Positions 17,515-26,383 of a stretch of DNA of 64,000 bases are shown piece by piece. The notes below the pieces were generated by a model. That model did no database searches and had not been told where the DNA came from. It was given only the letters and a program-made list of their open reading frames with translations. Source of the DNA: Desulfococcus multivorans (GTDB lineage Bacteria; Desulfobacterota; Desulfobacteria; Desulfobacterales; Desulfococcaceae); assembly GCF_001854245.1 (NCBI RefSeq), contig NZ_CP015381.1, forward strand, positions 2,453,001-2,517,000, written 5' to 3'. The stretch's first letter is position 1. Every line of letters begins with the position of its first letter. The position numbers and the translations under genes were made by a program.

Positions 17515-18027
17515 ATGGAACCTCTGGAAATTGTCACCTACCCCGACAAATTCCTCAAGCAGCCGACCAAACCGGTGGAGAACATCGACGGCGAGTTGCA
17601 GAACCTGATCGATCGAATGGCGCATACCATGTTCGCGGCGCCGGGGGTCGGCCTCGCCGCCATTCAGGTCGGACACGACAAGAGCCTGATCGTTTATGAC
17701 GGCAACCCCGGGGAGGACCGGCCGTCGCTTCAGGTGCTGATCAACCCGAGGATTGTCGAGGCACAGGGCACGATCATCTCGGAAAACGAGGGATGCCTGA
17801 GCGTCCCCGACTTCAGGGCCGACGTGAAACGCAACGCCGCCGTCGTGGTGGAAGGGGTGGACCGGGACGGCAAGCCCGTCCGGATCGAACGGAACGACTT
17901 TCTGGCGGTCGTTCTTCAGCACGAGATCGACCATCTCAACGGCGTCCTGTTCATCGACCGGATCAGCGCCCTGAAACGGCAGCTTTACCGGAAAAGAATC
18001 CTGAAACAGATCAGGCACAATGAATAA
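17515..18027 (+). CDS. def: Peptide deformylase
   Basis: 170 residues from ATG 17515, chosen because AAGGAAG lies nine bases upstream and the protein then begins MEPLEIVTYPDKFL, as in the family. An upstream in-frame ATG at 17467 would add 16 unconserved residues. The three metal-site motifs are present: GVGLAAIQVG, EGCLSVPDF and QHEIDHLNG. It removes the formyl group from nascent N-terminal methionine. It overlaps fmt by eight bases, the common def-fmt arrangement. Confidence 0.96.
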   Translation: MEPLEIVTYPDKFLKQPTKPVENIDGELQNLIDRMAHTMFAAPGVGLAAIQVGHDKSLIVYDGNPGEDRPSLQVLINPRIVEAQGTIISENEGCLSVPDFRADVKRNAAVVVEGVDRDGKPVRIERNDFLAVVLQHEIDHLNGVLFIDRISALKRQLYRKRILKQIRHNE

Positions 18028-18970
18028 ACCCATCGACATCGTCTTTATGGGCACCCCTGATTTCGCCGTGCCCGCTTTGAAAAAACTGGGCGGCAGCGGC
18101 CGGAGTGTCAGCCTGGTGGTGACCCAGCCGGACCGCCCGAAAGGGCGGGGCCGAAAGGTCCAGCCGCCGCCGGTGAAAAAGGCGGCGTTGACGCTGGGCT
18201 ATGACGTGAGTCAACCCGGATCGATGCGGGAACCGGCCTTTCTCGATCGCCTGGCCGGGATCCGGCCGGACATCATCGTGGTCATCGCCTACGGCCGGAT
18301 TCTTCCCAAGTCCCTCCTGGACCTGCCGCGGTTCGGCTGCATCAATATCCATGGCTCTCTCCTGCCCAGGTACCGGGGACCCGCGCCGATCCAATGGGCC
18401 GTCATCAACGGCGAAACGGAAACCGGCGTGACCGCCATGCAGATGAATGAGGGGTTGGACACGGGCGATATCCTGCTGACGGCCAAAACCCCGATCCTGC
18501 CCGACGACACCGCCGGCACCCTCCACGACCGGCTGGCTGAAATGGGGGCGACGCTGCTGCTGGAAACCATAGACAGGATCGAGACGGGCCGGATCCGCCC
18601 CGTACCCCAGGATCCGGATCTTGCCACCTATGCCCCCCTCCTCCGGAAGACGGACGGTCATATCGACTGGTCCCGGGACGCCGAGGCCATCGACCACCTT
18701 GTCCGGGGCATGGATCCCTGGCCCGGTACATTTACCTTTCTGGAGGATAAGCGCCTCAAGATCTTCAAGGTCCGGACGGTCCCGAACGATCCCTCCGATT
18801 CGGGAGCGGCCCCCGGCACCGTCATCAGAAGCTTTCCCGGAGAGCTGCGCGTGGCCGCCGGCAGCGGCGTCATTTCCGTTCTGGAATTGCAGGGTGCCTC
18901 CGGAAAACGTCTGACCGTCCAGGATTTCCTGAGGGGGTGCCCGATCCCCCCGGGAACCATACTGACCTGA
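18020..18970 (+). CDS. fmt: Methionyl-tRNA formyltransferase
   Basis: 316 residues. The formyltransferase N-domain starts IDIVFMGTPDFAVPALKKL. The conserved folate site and catalytic residues are seen in INIHGSLLPRYRGPAPIQWA and in AMQMNEGLDTGDILL. The C-terminal OB-like domain (residues 205-316) binds tRNA. It formylates the initiator Met-tRNA, complementing the deformylase encoded just upstream. The two genes overlap, and rsmB follows after 49 bases. Confidence 0.96.
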   Translation: MNKPIDIVFMGTPDFAVPALKKLGGSGRSVSLVVTQPDRPKGRGRKVQPPPVKKAALTLGYDVSQPGSMREPAFLDRLAGIRPDIIVVIAYGRILPKSLLDLPRFGCINIHGSLLPRYRGPAPIQWAVINGETETGVTAMQMNEGLDTGDILLTAKTPILPDDTAGTLHDRLAEMGATLLLETIDRIETGRIRPVPQDPDLATYAPLLRKTDGHIDWSRDAEAIDHLVRGMDPWPGTFTFLEDKRLKIFKVRTVPNDPSDSGAAPGTVIRSFPGELRVAAGSGVISVLELQGASGKRLTVQDFLRGCPIPPGTILT

Positions 18971-19019
18971 CCGCATTTCAGATTCAACCCCATATCCCCA
19001 TCACTTTCAAGGATCCGAC

Positions 19020-20477
19020 ATGTCCCATGAAACCGGCCGGAAAATTCCGAACCGCCGCCCGAAACCCCGGCATCCCGCACCGGTTCCCCCTCGAAAACGC
19101 GCAACCGCCGCCGTCAATGCCCTGGGCACGCCCAGGGGTGCGGCATGGACGATTCTTAAGCGTCTCGATGCGGAGCGGCGACCTCTGGATGCGGTGCTGG
19201 ACGCCTTTTTCGAAACGGCTCCCCCCATGGACCGGCGCGACCGCAACCTGATCCACGCCCTTGTCTTCGGGGTGCAGCGGCATCGGGCCGCCCTGGATCA
19301 CGTCATCGATCATCTCTCCAGGACGCCCTTGGCGAAACTGGATCCGGACGTACTCAATCTCCTCAGAATCGGTCTGTTCCAGATTCTCCACATGGACCGC
19401 ATCCCGGATTCCGCCGCCGTAAACACCGCCGTCGACATCGCCAAGGCCTTCGCTCCGCCGTGGATCGCCGGTTTCGTGAACGGCCTGCTCCGCTCGGCGA
19501 TCCGGTCCCGCGGAAAGATCCCCTTTCCGGACATGGAGACCGACCCGGTCCGGGCTCTGGCAAAGAGAAAGTCTTTTCCCCCTTGGCTCATCCGGCGATG
19601 GCTGAAGCGTTGGGGCACGGCGGATGCCGCCAGTCTCTGCGACGCCTTCAACCGGATCCCGCCCCTCACCCTCCGGGTCAACACCCTCCGGACGACCCGG
19701 GAAGGGCTTCTCTCGGCCCTGGCCCCGGAGGTCGACACCGCCCGACCGACGGCCGTATCTCCTGACGGGGTGGTCATCCAGGGCCTTGGCACCACACTCT
19801 CCGACCTGTCGGCATTCCGCTCGGGCCTGTTTCAGGTGCAGGACGAGGCGGCCCAGCTGGTCTCCCGGTTCCTGGGCCCCCGTCCCGGAGAGACGGTGCT
19901 GGACGCCTGTGCCGGCCTCGGCGGCAAAACCGGCCACCTGGCCGGACTGATGGAGAACCGGGGTCAAATCCTTGCCGTGGATGTCGACGCCCGGAAGCTG
20001 GAGGGCCTTGCCGCGGAGTGCGTCCGCCTGGGCATTACCATTACGACCCCTGTCCACAGCGATCTCGATGCGGACCTGCCGCCGGACTGGAGGGACCGCT
20101 TCGACCGGATTCTCGTCGACGCGCCCTGCTCCGGGCTGGGGGTGCTCGGCCGAAACCCGGATGCACGATGGTCCGCCGCCAAGGAAAACCTCGACGGCTA
20201 TCGCAAGCGGCAGCTCCGGTTTCTGAGCCGTCTCGCGCCCCTGGTGAAGCCCCTGGGGATTCTGGGCTATACGGTCTGCTCCATGGAACCCGAGGAGACC
20301 GACGCTGTGGCGGAGGCCTTCCTCGAAAAGCATCCCCTCTTCAGGGTCCGTATGGATGCCGAGCATCTGACCGCCGGCATGCGCGCCCTGATCACGCCGG
20401 AGGGCTGTCTCAGGACCTTTCCCCATCGGGACGGCATGGACGGTTTTTTTTCGGTTTGCTTCGTTCGGAAAATGTGA
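19020..20477 (+). CDS. rsmB: 16S rRNA m5C967 methyltransferase
   Basis: 485 residues, longer than the usual 430 because of a basic N-terminal extension of about 30 residues. AAGGA lies six bases before the ATG at 19020. The NusB-like RNA-binding domain (about 40-170) is followed by the RsmB/NOP methyltransferase domain. SAM motif VLDACAGLGGKTGHLA, motif IV DAPCSGLGVLGRNPD (with the PC cysteine) and motif VI GYTVCSMEPEETDAV (second catalytic cysteine) are intact. It is part of the def-fmt-rsmB-rpe series typical of this locus. Confidence 0.94.
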   Translation: MSHETGRKIPNRRPKPRHPAPVPPRKRATAAVNALGTPRGAAWTILKRLDAERRPLDAVLDAFFETAPPMDRRDRNLIHALVFGVQRHRAALDHVIDHLSRTPLAKLDPDVLNLLRIGLFQILHMDRIPDSAAVNTAVDIAKAFAPPWIAGFVNGLLRSAIRSRGKIPFPDMETDPVRALAKRKSFPPWLIRRWLKRWGTADAASLCDAFNRIPPLTLRVNTLRTTREGLLSALAPEVDTARPTAVSPDGVVIQGLGTTLSDLSAFRSGLFQVQDEAAQLVSRFLGPRPGETVLDACAGLGGKTGHLAGLMENRGQILAVDVDARKLEGLAAECVRLGITITTPVHSDLDADLPPDWRDRFDRILVDAPCSGLGVLGRNPDARWSAAKENLDGYRKRQLRFLSRLAPLVKPLGILGYTVCSMEPEETDAVAEAFLEKHPLFRVRMDAEHLTAGMRALITPEGCLRTFPHRDGMDGFFSVCFVRKM

Positions 20478-20502
20478 TAGCGGAAACGCCGCAAAGATTG
20501 AT

Positions 20503-20579
20503 CACGCAAAGGCGCAAAGAAAGACGTAGAAAAATAAAAATCTGCGGCTTATGTCCTGGCGGCTTTGCGGCTTGGCGTG
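20503..20579 (+). repeat. Small inverted-repeat element (CACGCAAAG type), copy 1
   Basis: 77 bases bounded by CACGCAAAGGCGCAAAG on the left and CTTTGCGGCTTGGCGTG on the right, which are inverted repeats matching at 15 of 17 positions. The interior is AT-rich. A partial third end (20602-20626, CACGCAAAGGCGCAAAGAC) abuts the rpe ribosome binding site. An inverted full copy lies at 25768-25857. Confidence 0.75.
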
Positions 20580-20643
20580 GGACCTCGATGCAGCAGTTGC
20601 TCACGCAAAGGCGCAAAGACGCAAAGGAAAAGGAGATACCTTT

Positions 20644-21315
20644 ATGAAGTTGATTGCACCATCGATTCTGTCGGCGGACTTTACCCGGCTGGGCGAGGAG
20701 ATAAAGGCTGTCGAGACGGCCGGCGCAGACTGGATTCATATCGATGTCATGGACGGCCACTTCGTTCCCAATATCACCATGGGGCCCATCGTCGTGGAAG
20801 CGGCCCGGAAGTCGACCCGGCTGCCCTTGGACGTCCATCTGATGATCGAAAATCCGGACGCCTATATTCAGGATTTCGCCAGGGCCGGCGCGGACTGGAT
20901 CTCCGTCCAGGTGGAGACCTGCGTCCATCTCAACCGTACGATTCAGCTCATCAGGGAGACCGGCGCAAAGGCGGGCGTGGTGCTCAATCCCGCGACCCCC
21001 CTCTCCGCGGTGGAGTGGGTGTTGGCGGATGTGGACTACATCCTGGTCATGAGCGTCAACCCCGGCTTCGGGGGTCAGAAATTCATCGAGAACAGCCTGG
21101 AGCGGATCCGCCGCATCCGCGGCATGATCGATGCGGCCGTGCCCGAGACCCAGACCCGCCCCCTCATCCAGATCGACGGCGGGGTCAACCGCGCCACCAT
21201 CGCCCGGATCGCGGCCGCGGGCGTGGATGTCTTCGTGGCCGGCTCGGCTGTTTTCGGCAGCCCCGACTACAAAAAGACCATCGACGACTTCCGAGCGAAA
21301 ATCGACGCCGCCTGA
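20644..21315 (+). CDS. rpe: Ribulose-phosphate 3-epimerase
   Basis: 223 residues from ATG 20644, with AAGGAG eight bases upstream. An open frame continues upstream to 20551, but it lies in the repeat element. The TIM barrel begins KLIAPSILSADFTRLGEEI. Metal and catalytic residues appear in WIHIDVMDGHFVPNITMG, LDVHLMIENPD, VMSVNPGFGGQKFIE and IQIDGGVN. It interconverts ribulose-5-phosphate and xylulose-5-phosphate. It follows rsmB, as in many deltaproteobacteria, although a repeat cluster separates them. Confidence 0.96.
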   Translation: MKLIAPSILSADFTRLGEEIKAVETAGADWIHIDVMDGHFVPNITMGPIVVEAARKSTRLPLDVHLMIENPDAYIQDFARAGADWISVQVETCVHLNRTIQLIRETGAKAGVVLNPATPLSAVEWVLADVDYILVMSVNPGFGGQKFIENSLERIRRIRGMIDAAVPETQTRPLIQIDGGVNRATIARIAAAGVDVFVAGSAVFGSPDYKKTIDDFRAKIDAA

Positions 21316-21316
21316 C

Positions 21317-21462
21317 AGCGGACGCACGTCCCAGGAAATTTCCGCTGTTCCCGCCGCCGCCTTTCGGCGGTTGACCCCCGGGGCCTGTTAGCGGACGCAC
21401 GTCCCAGGAAATTTCCGCTGTTCCCGCCGCCGCCTTTCGGCGGTTGACCCCCGGGGCCTGTT
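21317..21462. repeat. Exact 73-bp tandem duplication containing a hairpin
   Basis: Two identical 73-base units (21317-21389 and 21390-21462) lie between the convergent rpe and GT39 genes. Each carries the stem CCGCCG / CGGCGG with a CCTTT loop and an outer AGCGGA / TCCGCT pair. They may form duplicated terminators, but no T-tract follows. Confidence 0.85.
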
Positions 21463-21481
21463 TTCCCGTCAGCGTCAGCCG

Positions 21482-23245
21482 CTAGGGTGCGGCCAGGGCC
21501 AACAGGCCGTAGCGGTGGTGGGAATGGACCAGTGTGGTGCGGGATCTTAAAAACCCCTCCAGAAGAAGCCTTTTCTCCTTTGGCCAATCCTCGATCACCC
21601 AGCGGTTGAAGATGTCGGACTGAAGCATGATGTGGGTGATGCCCATGGCCCGGAGCCGCTCGAGCATGGCCCCGGGGGTCTCCGATTCCCCCGCGACTTT
21701 CATGAGAAGACTCGCGGCGCCTTCGCCGTCCAGCTGGTAAGGCCGGTCGAGATAGTAGCCCCGTTTGCCCATGAAGACGAAAAGGATCCGGGCATCGGCC
21801 GGCAAGTGATGGTTGGCGTATTGCATCACGGGGTACTCCGGCCGGTATCGGGTGATATAGGCGTCCCGATCGACCTCCCCGCTCAGGTAGGAGAGGGGAT
21901 CCACCACCCGGAACTGGGTCAGGACGTACTGGGCGTTCAATCCGAAACAGACCGTCAGGGCCGCGCCGGCGATGACGGGGACCAACCGACGGCTTTCGAC
22001 AAAAGTCCTCTCCAGAAAATCCATGCTGTTTTTCATCCCGAAGACCGACAGAATCACCAGGGGCGGAACCATGGGAACGAGATACCGGATCCGCAGCACC
22101 GTGCTGAAGACCGCCGCCAGGAAATAGAGCACTGAAAAGGCCAGGAGGATTTTTTTCTGTCCGGATATCCACGTTTCCTTCTCCCCTCCCCTCGAATCCG
22201 ACGAACCCATGGCCTCCGAAGAATCCGACCGTCCGGAAGGACGCCCTTTCCCGCTCATGCCGACAAAGGCCAACACCGTGAACATCAGCAGAAACGGATT
22301 GAGCCGGCCGTCAAAATATTGGCCGCTGCCGTCCTTCCCCTGGAAAAAGATCCTCACGGGCAACAGCAGGACCTGCCCTTCACTCTCCTGGTACATGGCG
22401 CTGCGATGGGTAAAGATTCGCCTGAACGCTCCGGGCTTCCGTTTCGGCCCGGGATTGGCGGCAACCGTTTCCGGCGGGTTGAAGACGCTGTTGTAAAGGG
22501 GATAGACAGGGTTGCCCTTCCAGATCCAGTTCCGGATCATCCATGGGGAGAAGACCGACGCCGCCACGGCGAGGTAGAGCACCCCGAAGCCGACGGATTT
22601 CCAAAGGCGATGCCGCCGATTCCGTCGATCCTGTCCGTGGACCGCGTAAATCCAGGGCACAATCAACGTCAGCAGGCAGCAGACCACCAGGCCGTTGTAT
22701 TTGGTGCCCATGGCCAGGCCGCAACATACGGCCGAACCCGTCAGGCTCCCGAACCCGAAGCCGGTCTCCATCCACCGGAAGAGAAGCAGTAGGGCTGCCG
22801 TGGAAAAGAAGACCAGGCCGAGATCCACGTAGACGGTGATGGAAAGCTTGACGATGATGGGGAGGGACAGAAAGAAGAGCGCGCCGATCAGCGCATAGGA
22901 CTTCCCGACCCGTGGTTTCAGGTAGCCGTGGATGAGTCCTGCAGTGGCGAGGGCGAAAGCGAAGTGAATGAATTTGGGGGCGATGTCGTTCCCGAACCCA
23001 AGCGGAATAATGTAGAGCAGGTCGAGATTCATGGGGAAATAGGAGAAGGAGAGCCCCGGCATCTCATATATTCCCCCATGTTCGAGGTAGCGTTTGGGAA
23101 GGTTGAGGTGATGGACCAGGGCGTCCCGGCTCACCGGCGGCACCAGGCAGAGGAGCACGACGGCGCCGATCAGGGCGAAAAGGGCGATCCACAACATGAA
23201 CAGCCGGCCTGGAGCCCCCTTTTCTCGGGTTACACACGGGATCAT
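21482..23245 (-). CDS. Multi-pass membrane glycosyltransferase, GT39/PMT-like
   Basis: 587 residues with about 11 predicted membrane helices in residues 15-420 and a soluble C-terminal tail of about 130 residues. The first external loop contains PPVSRDALVHHLNLPKRYLE, where the conserved acidic residue of dolichyl- or undecaprenyl-phosphate-sugar glycosyltransferases is expected. AMGTKYNGLVV matches the later KY motif of this superfamily. It probably transfers a lipid-phosphate-linked sugar to a glycan or protein outside the membrane. It is the last gene of a four-gene minus-strand cluster, 13 bases after the ABC permease. Confidence 0.75.
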   Translation of the reverse strand: MIPCVTREKGAPGRLFMLWIALFALIGAVVLLCLVPPVSRDALVHHLNLPKRYLEHGGIYEMPGLSFSYFPMNLDLLYIIPLGFGNDIAPKFIHFAFALATAGLIHGYLKPRVGKSYALIGALFFLSLPIIVKLSITVYVDLGLVFFSTAALLLLFRWMETGFGFGSLTGSAVCCGLAMGTKYNGLVVCCLLTLIVPWIYAVHGQDRRNRRHRLWKSVGFGVLYLAVAASVFSPWMIRNWIWKGNPVYPLYNSVFNPPETVAANPGPKRKPGAFRRIFTHRSAMYQESEGQVLLLPVRIFFQGKDGSGQYFDGRLNPFLLMFTVLAFVGMSGKGRPSGRSDSSEAMGSSDSRGGEKETWISGQKKILLAFSVLYFLAAVFSTVLRIRYLVPMVPPLVILSVFGMKNSMDFLERTFVESRRLVPVIAGAALTVCFGLNAQYVLTQFRVVDPLSYLSGEVDRDAYITRYRPEYPVMQYANHHLPADARILFVFMGKRGYYLDRPYQLDGEGAASLLMKVAGESETPGAMLERLRAMGITHIMLQSDIFNRWVIEDWPKEKRLLLEGFLRSRTTLVHSHHRYGLLALAAP

Positions 23246-23258
23246 GGCGTTTTGCTGA

Positions 23259-24041
23259 TCAGAGAAGGCGGCGCTGCATGAAAACGATGTTGGCGGCGAT
23301 CAGGGCCGTGGCGGTCCAGCCCAGGAGCACCAGGGCCCCCTGCCCCATCACCGCGCTGCTGATCACGTCGTTGTAGAGCGCTGCCTCCCGGAAATTGAGG
23401 GCCTCCAGGTTGGGGAGCAGATAGTAAAGGGTGTTCAACACCATCTTCAGGGCATCGGCTCTGGCGTTGTCCGCGAAGATCTTGAGCTCGTTGCTCCAGT
23501 GCCCCAGGAAGGCAACCGACACCAGGAAAAAATTGTGCAGCAGGGGTGAGGTGAAAGCGGCAAAAAAGAGGCTCACGGCCGCCAGGAGCACCCACTCGCC
23601 GAATAGAAAGGCCAGGGCCCAGAAGTGCATGGGGGTGAGGGAGACCCCCCTGGACAGAGCGATCACCAGCCACGCAATCGCCAAAAGGCCGAAGACGGAT
23701 GCCAGCACCAGCACCATCCCGAAGAATTTGCCCAGCATGAAGGTGGGCCGGTCCACCGGACGGGAGAGCACGAGATAGACGGTCTTGCGCTGCAGCTCCC
23801 GCTTGATGATGCCGGAACCCAGGTAGACCACCGCCGCAAGCCCCCACATCCCCATGATCCAGAAGCCCATGTCCTGGAAAATCCGGTCCCGACCCCCCAC
23901 GGCCATCTGTCCGAAGATCAGGGAAAAAGCCATCATCAACACCCCGGAACCCACCAGCATCAGGATGGAACGGTCCCGGGTCGCCTCGCGCCAGACATTG
24001 ACGGCAAGGGCCTTGATTTGGGGGATGAAGATCCGGTTCAT
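23259..24041 (-). CDS. ABC-2 type transporter permease
   Basis: 260 residues with six predicted transmembrane helices. The N-terminal cytoplasmic helix (NRIFIPQIKALAVNVWREATRD) and the conserved AVVYLGSGIIKRELQRKTVYLVLSR segment (read in two parts around residue 80) are characteristic of ABC-2 export permeases of the NatB/CcmB-like group. The start overlaps the ATPase stop by four bases (ATGA), so they form one transporter. The substrate is unknown. The adjacent glycosyltransferase hints at an envelope component. Confidence 0.85.
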   Translation of the reverse strand: MNRIFIPQIKALAVNVWREATRDRSILMLVGSGVLMMAFSLIFGQMAVGGRDRIFQDMGFWIMGMWGLAAVVYLGSGIIKRELQRKTVYLVLSRPVDRPTFMLGKFFGMVLVLASVFGLLAIAWLVIALSRGVSLTPMHFWALAFLFGEWVLLAAVSLFFAAFTSPLLHNFFLVSVAFLGHWSNELKIFADNARADALKMVLNTLYYLLPNLEALNFREAALYNDVISSAVMGQGALVLLGWTATALIAANIVFMQRRLL

Positions 24042-25030
24042 GGGGTCTGTTCCTCTTGTTTGGCCGGTTTTGGGTCCATTTTTTTATCCAATTTTCTGTC
24101 AGGGGCCGGGCCGCTCCCCGCGAATTTGAACAGGACCGCTTCGATCTCCTCCCGCATGGGCCGGAGAGACTCGAGAATGATCCGCTTCTGGGCCGAGAGA
24201 TCCAGCAGCACCGACTTCTTGTCGATGGGAACGGCGATCCGCCATTCCCCCTGGGGCAGTCGTTCGGGACGGTTGCCGTTGGTGAGGGCCTTGAGGGCCT
24301 CGGGGCTGTCGGTCCGGCAGACGGCCTCGTACCCGACAACCTGCCGCGGCATTTCGGAGAGCGCCCCGATCCACCGCACGCGGCCCCCGTCAAGGAGCGC
24401 CACCCGGTCGGAAAGCCGCTCCACGTCCGCCAGGATATGGGAGCTGAACAGCAGTGTCCCGCCGGACGCCTTGAACTCCTTCAGGATATTGTTGAGCCGA
24501 TACCGCCAGTAAGGGTCCAGCCCGCTCATGGGCTCGTCCAGCAAAAGGATCTCGGGCTCGTGCACCAGGGCCTGGGCCAGTCCGGCCCGCTGCAGCTGCC
24601 CCTTGGAGAGGGTGTTCATCATCATGCCGGCCTTTTCGGTCAGGGCCATGAGTTCGAGAACGGCGTCAACCCGCTCCTTCAGGCGGGATCCCTTCAGACC
24701 CGAAAACCCGGCCAGCATGCCCAGCCATTCCCGGACCCGGAGATGGGGATAGATGTACTGGGTTTCCGTGAGCAGGCCCAACCGCCGCCGGGCCTCGGAT
24801 GACGCCGCCGGCATCCCGTGAACGCGGACGCTCCCGGCCGCCGGCGTGATCAGCCCTGCGGCGAGCTTGATGGCGGTGGTCTTTCCCGCGCCGTTGGGGC
24901 CCACCAGCCCCAGGGCCGTGCCCTGAGCCACGTCCATGTCCAGCTCGTGGAGGATGGTTTTCCATCTCATCCAGAAGCCGTGCCGCACGGCATACCCCGC
25001 TCTATTCCATTGCAGTGCCGGTGTCGTCAT
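24038..25030 (-). CDS. ABC transporter ATP-binding protein
   Basis: 330 residues. Walker A is GPNGAGKTT (about residues 43-51), the Q-loop falls in LLTETQYIYPHLRV, the signature is LSKGQLQRAGLAQA and Walker B with D-loop is ILLLDEPMSGLDP. The C-terminal 110 residues follow the pattern of DUF4162-type extensions in ABC-2 ATPases. A charged tail (residues 300-330) is unconserved in appearance. It overlaps the upstream TPR gene by 29 bases and the downstream permease by 4, so the three are a unit. Confidence 0.93.
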   Translation of the reverse strand: MTTPALQWNRAGYAVRHGFWMRWKTILHELDMDVAQGTALGLVGPNGAGKTTAIKLAAGLITPAAGSVRVHGMPAASSEARRRLGLLTETQYIYPHLRVREWLGMLAGFSGLKGSRLKERVDAVLELMALTEKAGMMMNTLSKGQLQRAGLAQALVHEPEILLLDEPMSGLDPYWRYRLNNILKEFKASGGTLLFSSHILADVERLSDRVALLDGGRVRWIGALSEMPRQVVGYEAVCRTDSPEALKALTNGNRPERLPQGEWRIAVPIDKKSVLLDLSAQKRIILESLRPMREEIEAVLFKFAGSGPAPDRKLDKKMDPKPAKQEEQTP

Positions 25031-25718
25031 ATTGTCCCTTCACCTTTTGCATCTTTTGGATGATGAACTCCCGCTGCCGGGGATCCGCGATCATCTCGAG
25101 GGACGCCTCCAGAAACCGCAGGGCCATGTCCCGCTTTCCCTCGCGGGTCAGCAGCGTTGCCGACAGCTCCGCCAGATAGACCGGCGCCCCGGGCAGCACC
25201 GCGGCCTTCTGCAGGGCCTCGGCAGCTTCCAGGTTGTTCCCGTCCTTCATCAGATAATATCCCTTGAAGAACCAGAGCTGCCAGTCTTCGGGATGATGGG
25301 TCAAGCCTTTTTCCACCATGTAGAGGGCGTCCTCGGTGCTTTCCCCAATATCGGACATGATGATTGCGCCATGAATATAAGGATATCCCCATCGTGGCGA
25401 CAGATCCGTGATCATGTCCAGAAGATTCAATAGAAACGGATATTGCTGGTCGGTGAGGGCATGCTGGCCAAAATAGTAGAGCGCCCGCATCCAGAGCATG
25501 TCCGCCAGAAAATCCGGGTCGGCGGGTGAAATCAACCGCATGGCCGACGTGTCCATTGGCAGATAAACCACATCCCCTTTAGCGTTCGCATCGCACCAGG
25601 GGCATTCCGGAAGAATGACCCGACCCACATATCTTTTGTCAAGATAATTCCCCTGAAAAAAGATGATAGCCGCCAAAAGGAATATCGGCAGAATATAGTG
25701 ATATTTTTTTACCGTCAT
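25002..25718 (-). CDS. Membrane-anchored TPR-like protein
   Basis: 238 residues. An N-terminal signal anchor (residues 7-22, ILPIFLLAAIIFFQ) precedes a CxxC motif (PECPWCDANAKG). The rest consists of helical pairs resembling tetratricopeptide repeats (DALYMVEKGLTHHPEDWQLW, NLEAAEALQKAAVLPGAPVY). It probably faces the periplasm and scaffolds other proteins. It is the first gene of the TPR-ATPase-permease-glycosyltransferase cluster. I know no precise family. The CxxC may bind a metal or form a disulfide. Confidence 0.7.
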   Translation of the reverse strand: MTVKKYHYILPIFLLAAIIFFQGNYLDKRYVGRVILPECPWCDANAKGDVVYLPMDTSAMRLISPADPDFLADMLWMRALYYFGQHALTDQQYPFLLNLLDMITDLSPRWGYPYIHGAIIMSDIGESTEDALYMVEKGLTHHPEDWQLWFFKGYYLMKDGNNLEAAEALQKAAVLPGAPVYLAELSATLLTREGKRDMALRFLEASLEMIADPRQREFIIQKMQKVKGQYDDTGTAME

Positions 25719-25767
25719 GCTGATGAAATGGGATTCAAGATTGTTTTGTCCGGCATCCTTGAAGCCT

Positions 25768-25857
25768 CACGCCAAGCCGCAAAGCCGCCGGAAATTATCC
25801 GCTGTTTTTTGTTATTTTTTTCAGCGCCTGTCTTTGTGTCTTTGCGCCGTTGCGCGA
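25768..25857 (-). repeat. Small inverted-repeat element (CACGCAAAG type), copy 2
   Basis: 90 bases in the opposite orientation to the copy at 20503. It begins CACGCCAAGCCGCAAAGCCG and ends TCTTTGCGCCGTTGCGCG. The GGCGGCTTTGCGGCTTGGCGTG end is nearly identical between copies; the AT-rich middle has diverged. It lies between the TPR gene and the upstream pilin gene. Confidence 0.7.
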
Positions 25858-25883
25858 CCAAGATTCGATTCAACGTTGCCGCC

Positions 25884-26273
25884 TTACCTTTTACAGGCGT
25901 TCGGTTCGTTTTTCAGCACGTAACCGCTGTCAATCTCCCATTTATCCTCCCGGTCATCATAGCTTGCTTTCGCTGTCGCCGTGAAGTCGACCGCATCGGC
26001 CGAAACGATTTCATAGTTGTATTTGGGCGTGCCCGTCATCTTAAAACCAATATGCTCCTTATCCAAGCTGTAGGTCTCATGTTCGATAAAATAGGCTTCC
26101 TGGCATTTTGCCAGCAACGCCAGGGAACTCCTCGCCTCACTCTGCCTGGCCCTGCATCTGAAATCATGAAACACGGGTATTGATATCGATGCCAGTATCG
26201 AAATGATGAGCACCACGATCATCAATTCAATCAGGGTAAATCCCCGCCGCTCTGCAATTATTACCGCGATCAT
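25884..26273 (-). CDS. Type IV pilin-like protein (PilA paralogue)
   Basis: 129 residues, with AGGAGG four bases before the ATG. The leader MIAVIIAERRG is followed by the processed N-terminus [20 protein letters not shown], with glycine -1 and glutamate +5 required by prepilin peptidase PilD. After the hydrophobic spine the soluble part (RARQSEARSSLALLAKCQEA) aligns by eye with PilA encoded at 26958-27389, including paired late cysteines (NEPNACKR here, NNPNACD there). It is likely a second major or a minor pilin. A pilus role is inferred from its family. Confidence 0.88.
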   Translation of the reverse strand: MIAVIIAERRGFTLIELMIVVLIISILASISIPVFHDFRCRARQSEARSSLALLAKCQEAYFIEHETYSLDKEHIGFKMTGTPKYNYEIVSADAVDFTATAKASYDDREDKWEIDSGYVLKNEPNACKR

Positions 26274-26383
26274 TGCGCCTCCTCGAGCCGTCGTATTTCT
26301 CAGCTTTCAGCTCAAGATAAGCAAATTTTATACCACGATCAATTGGAGGTCCAACAGGCCGTGATGATTCGGCAACAATGAGG

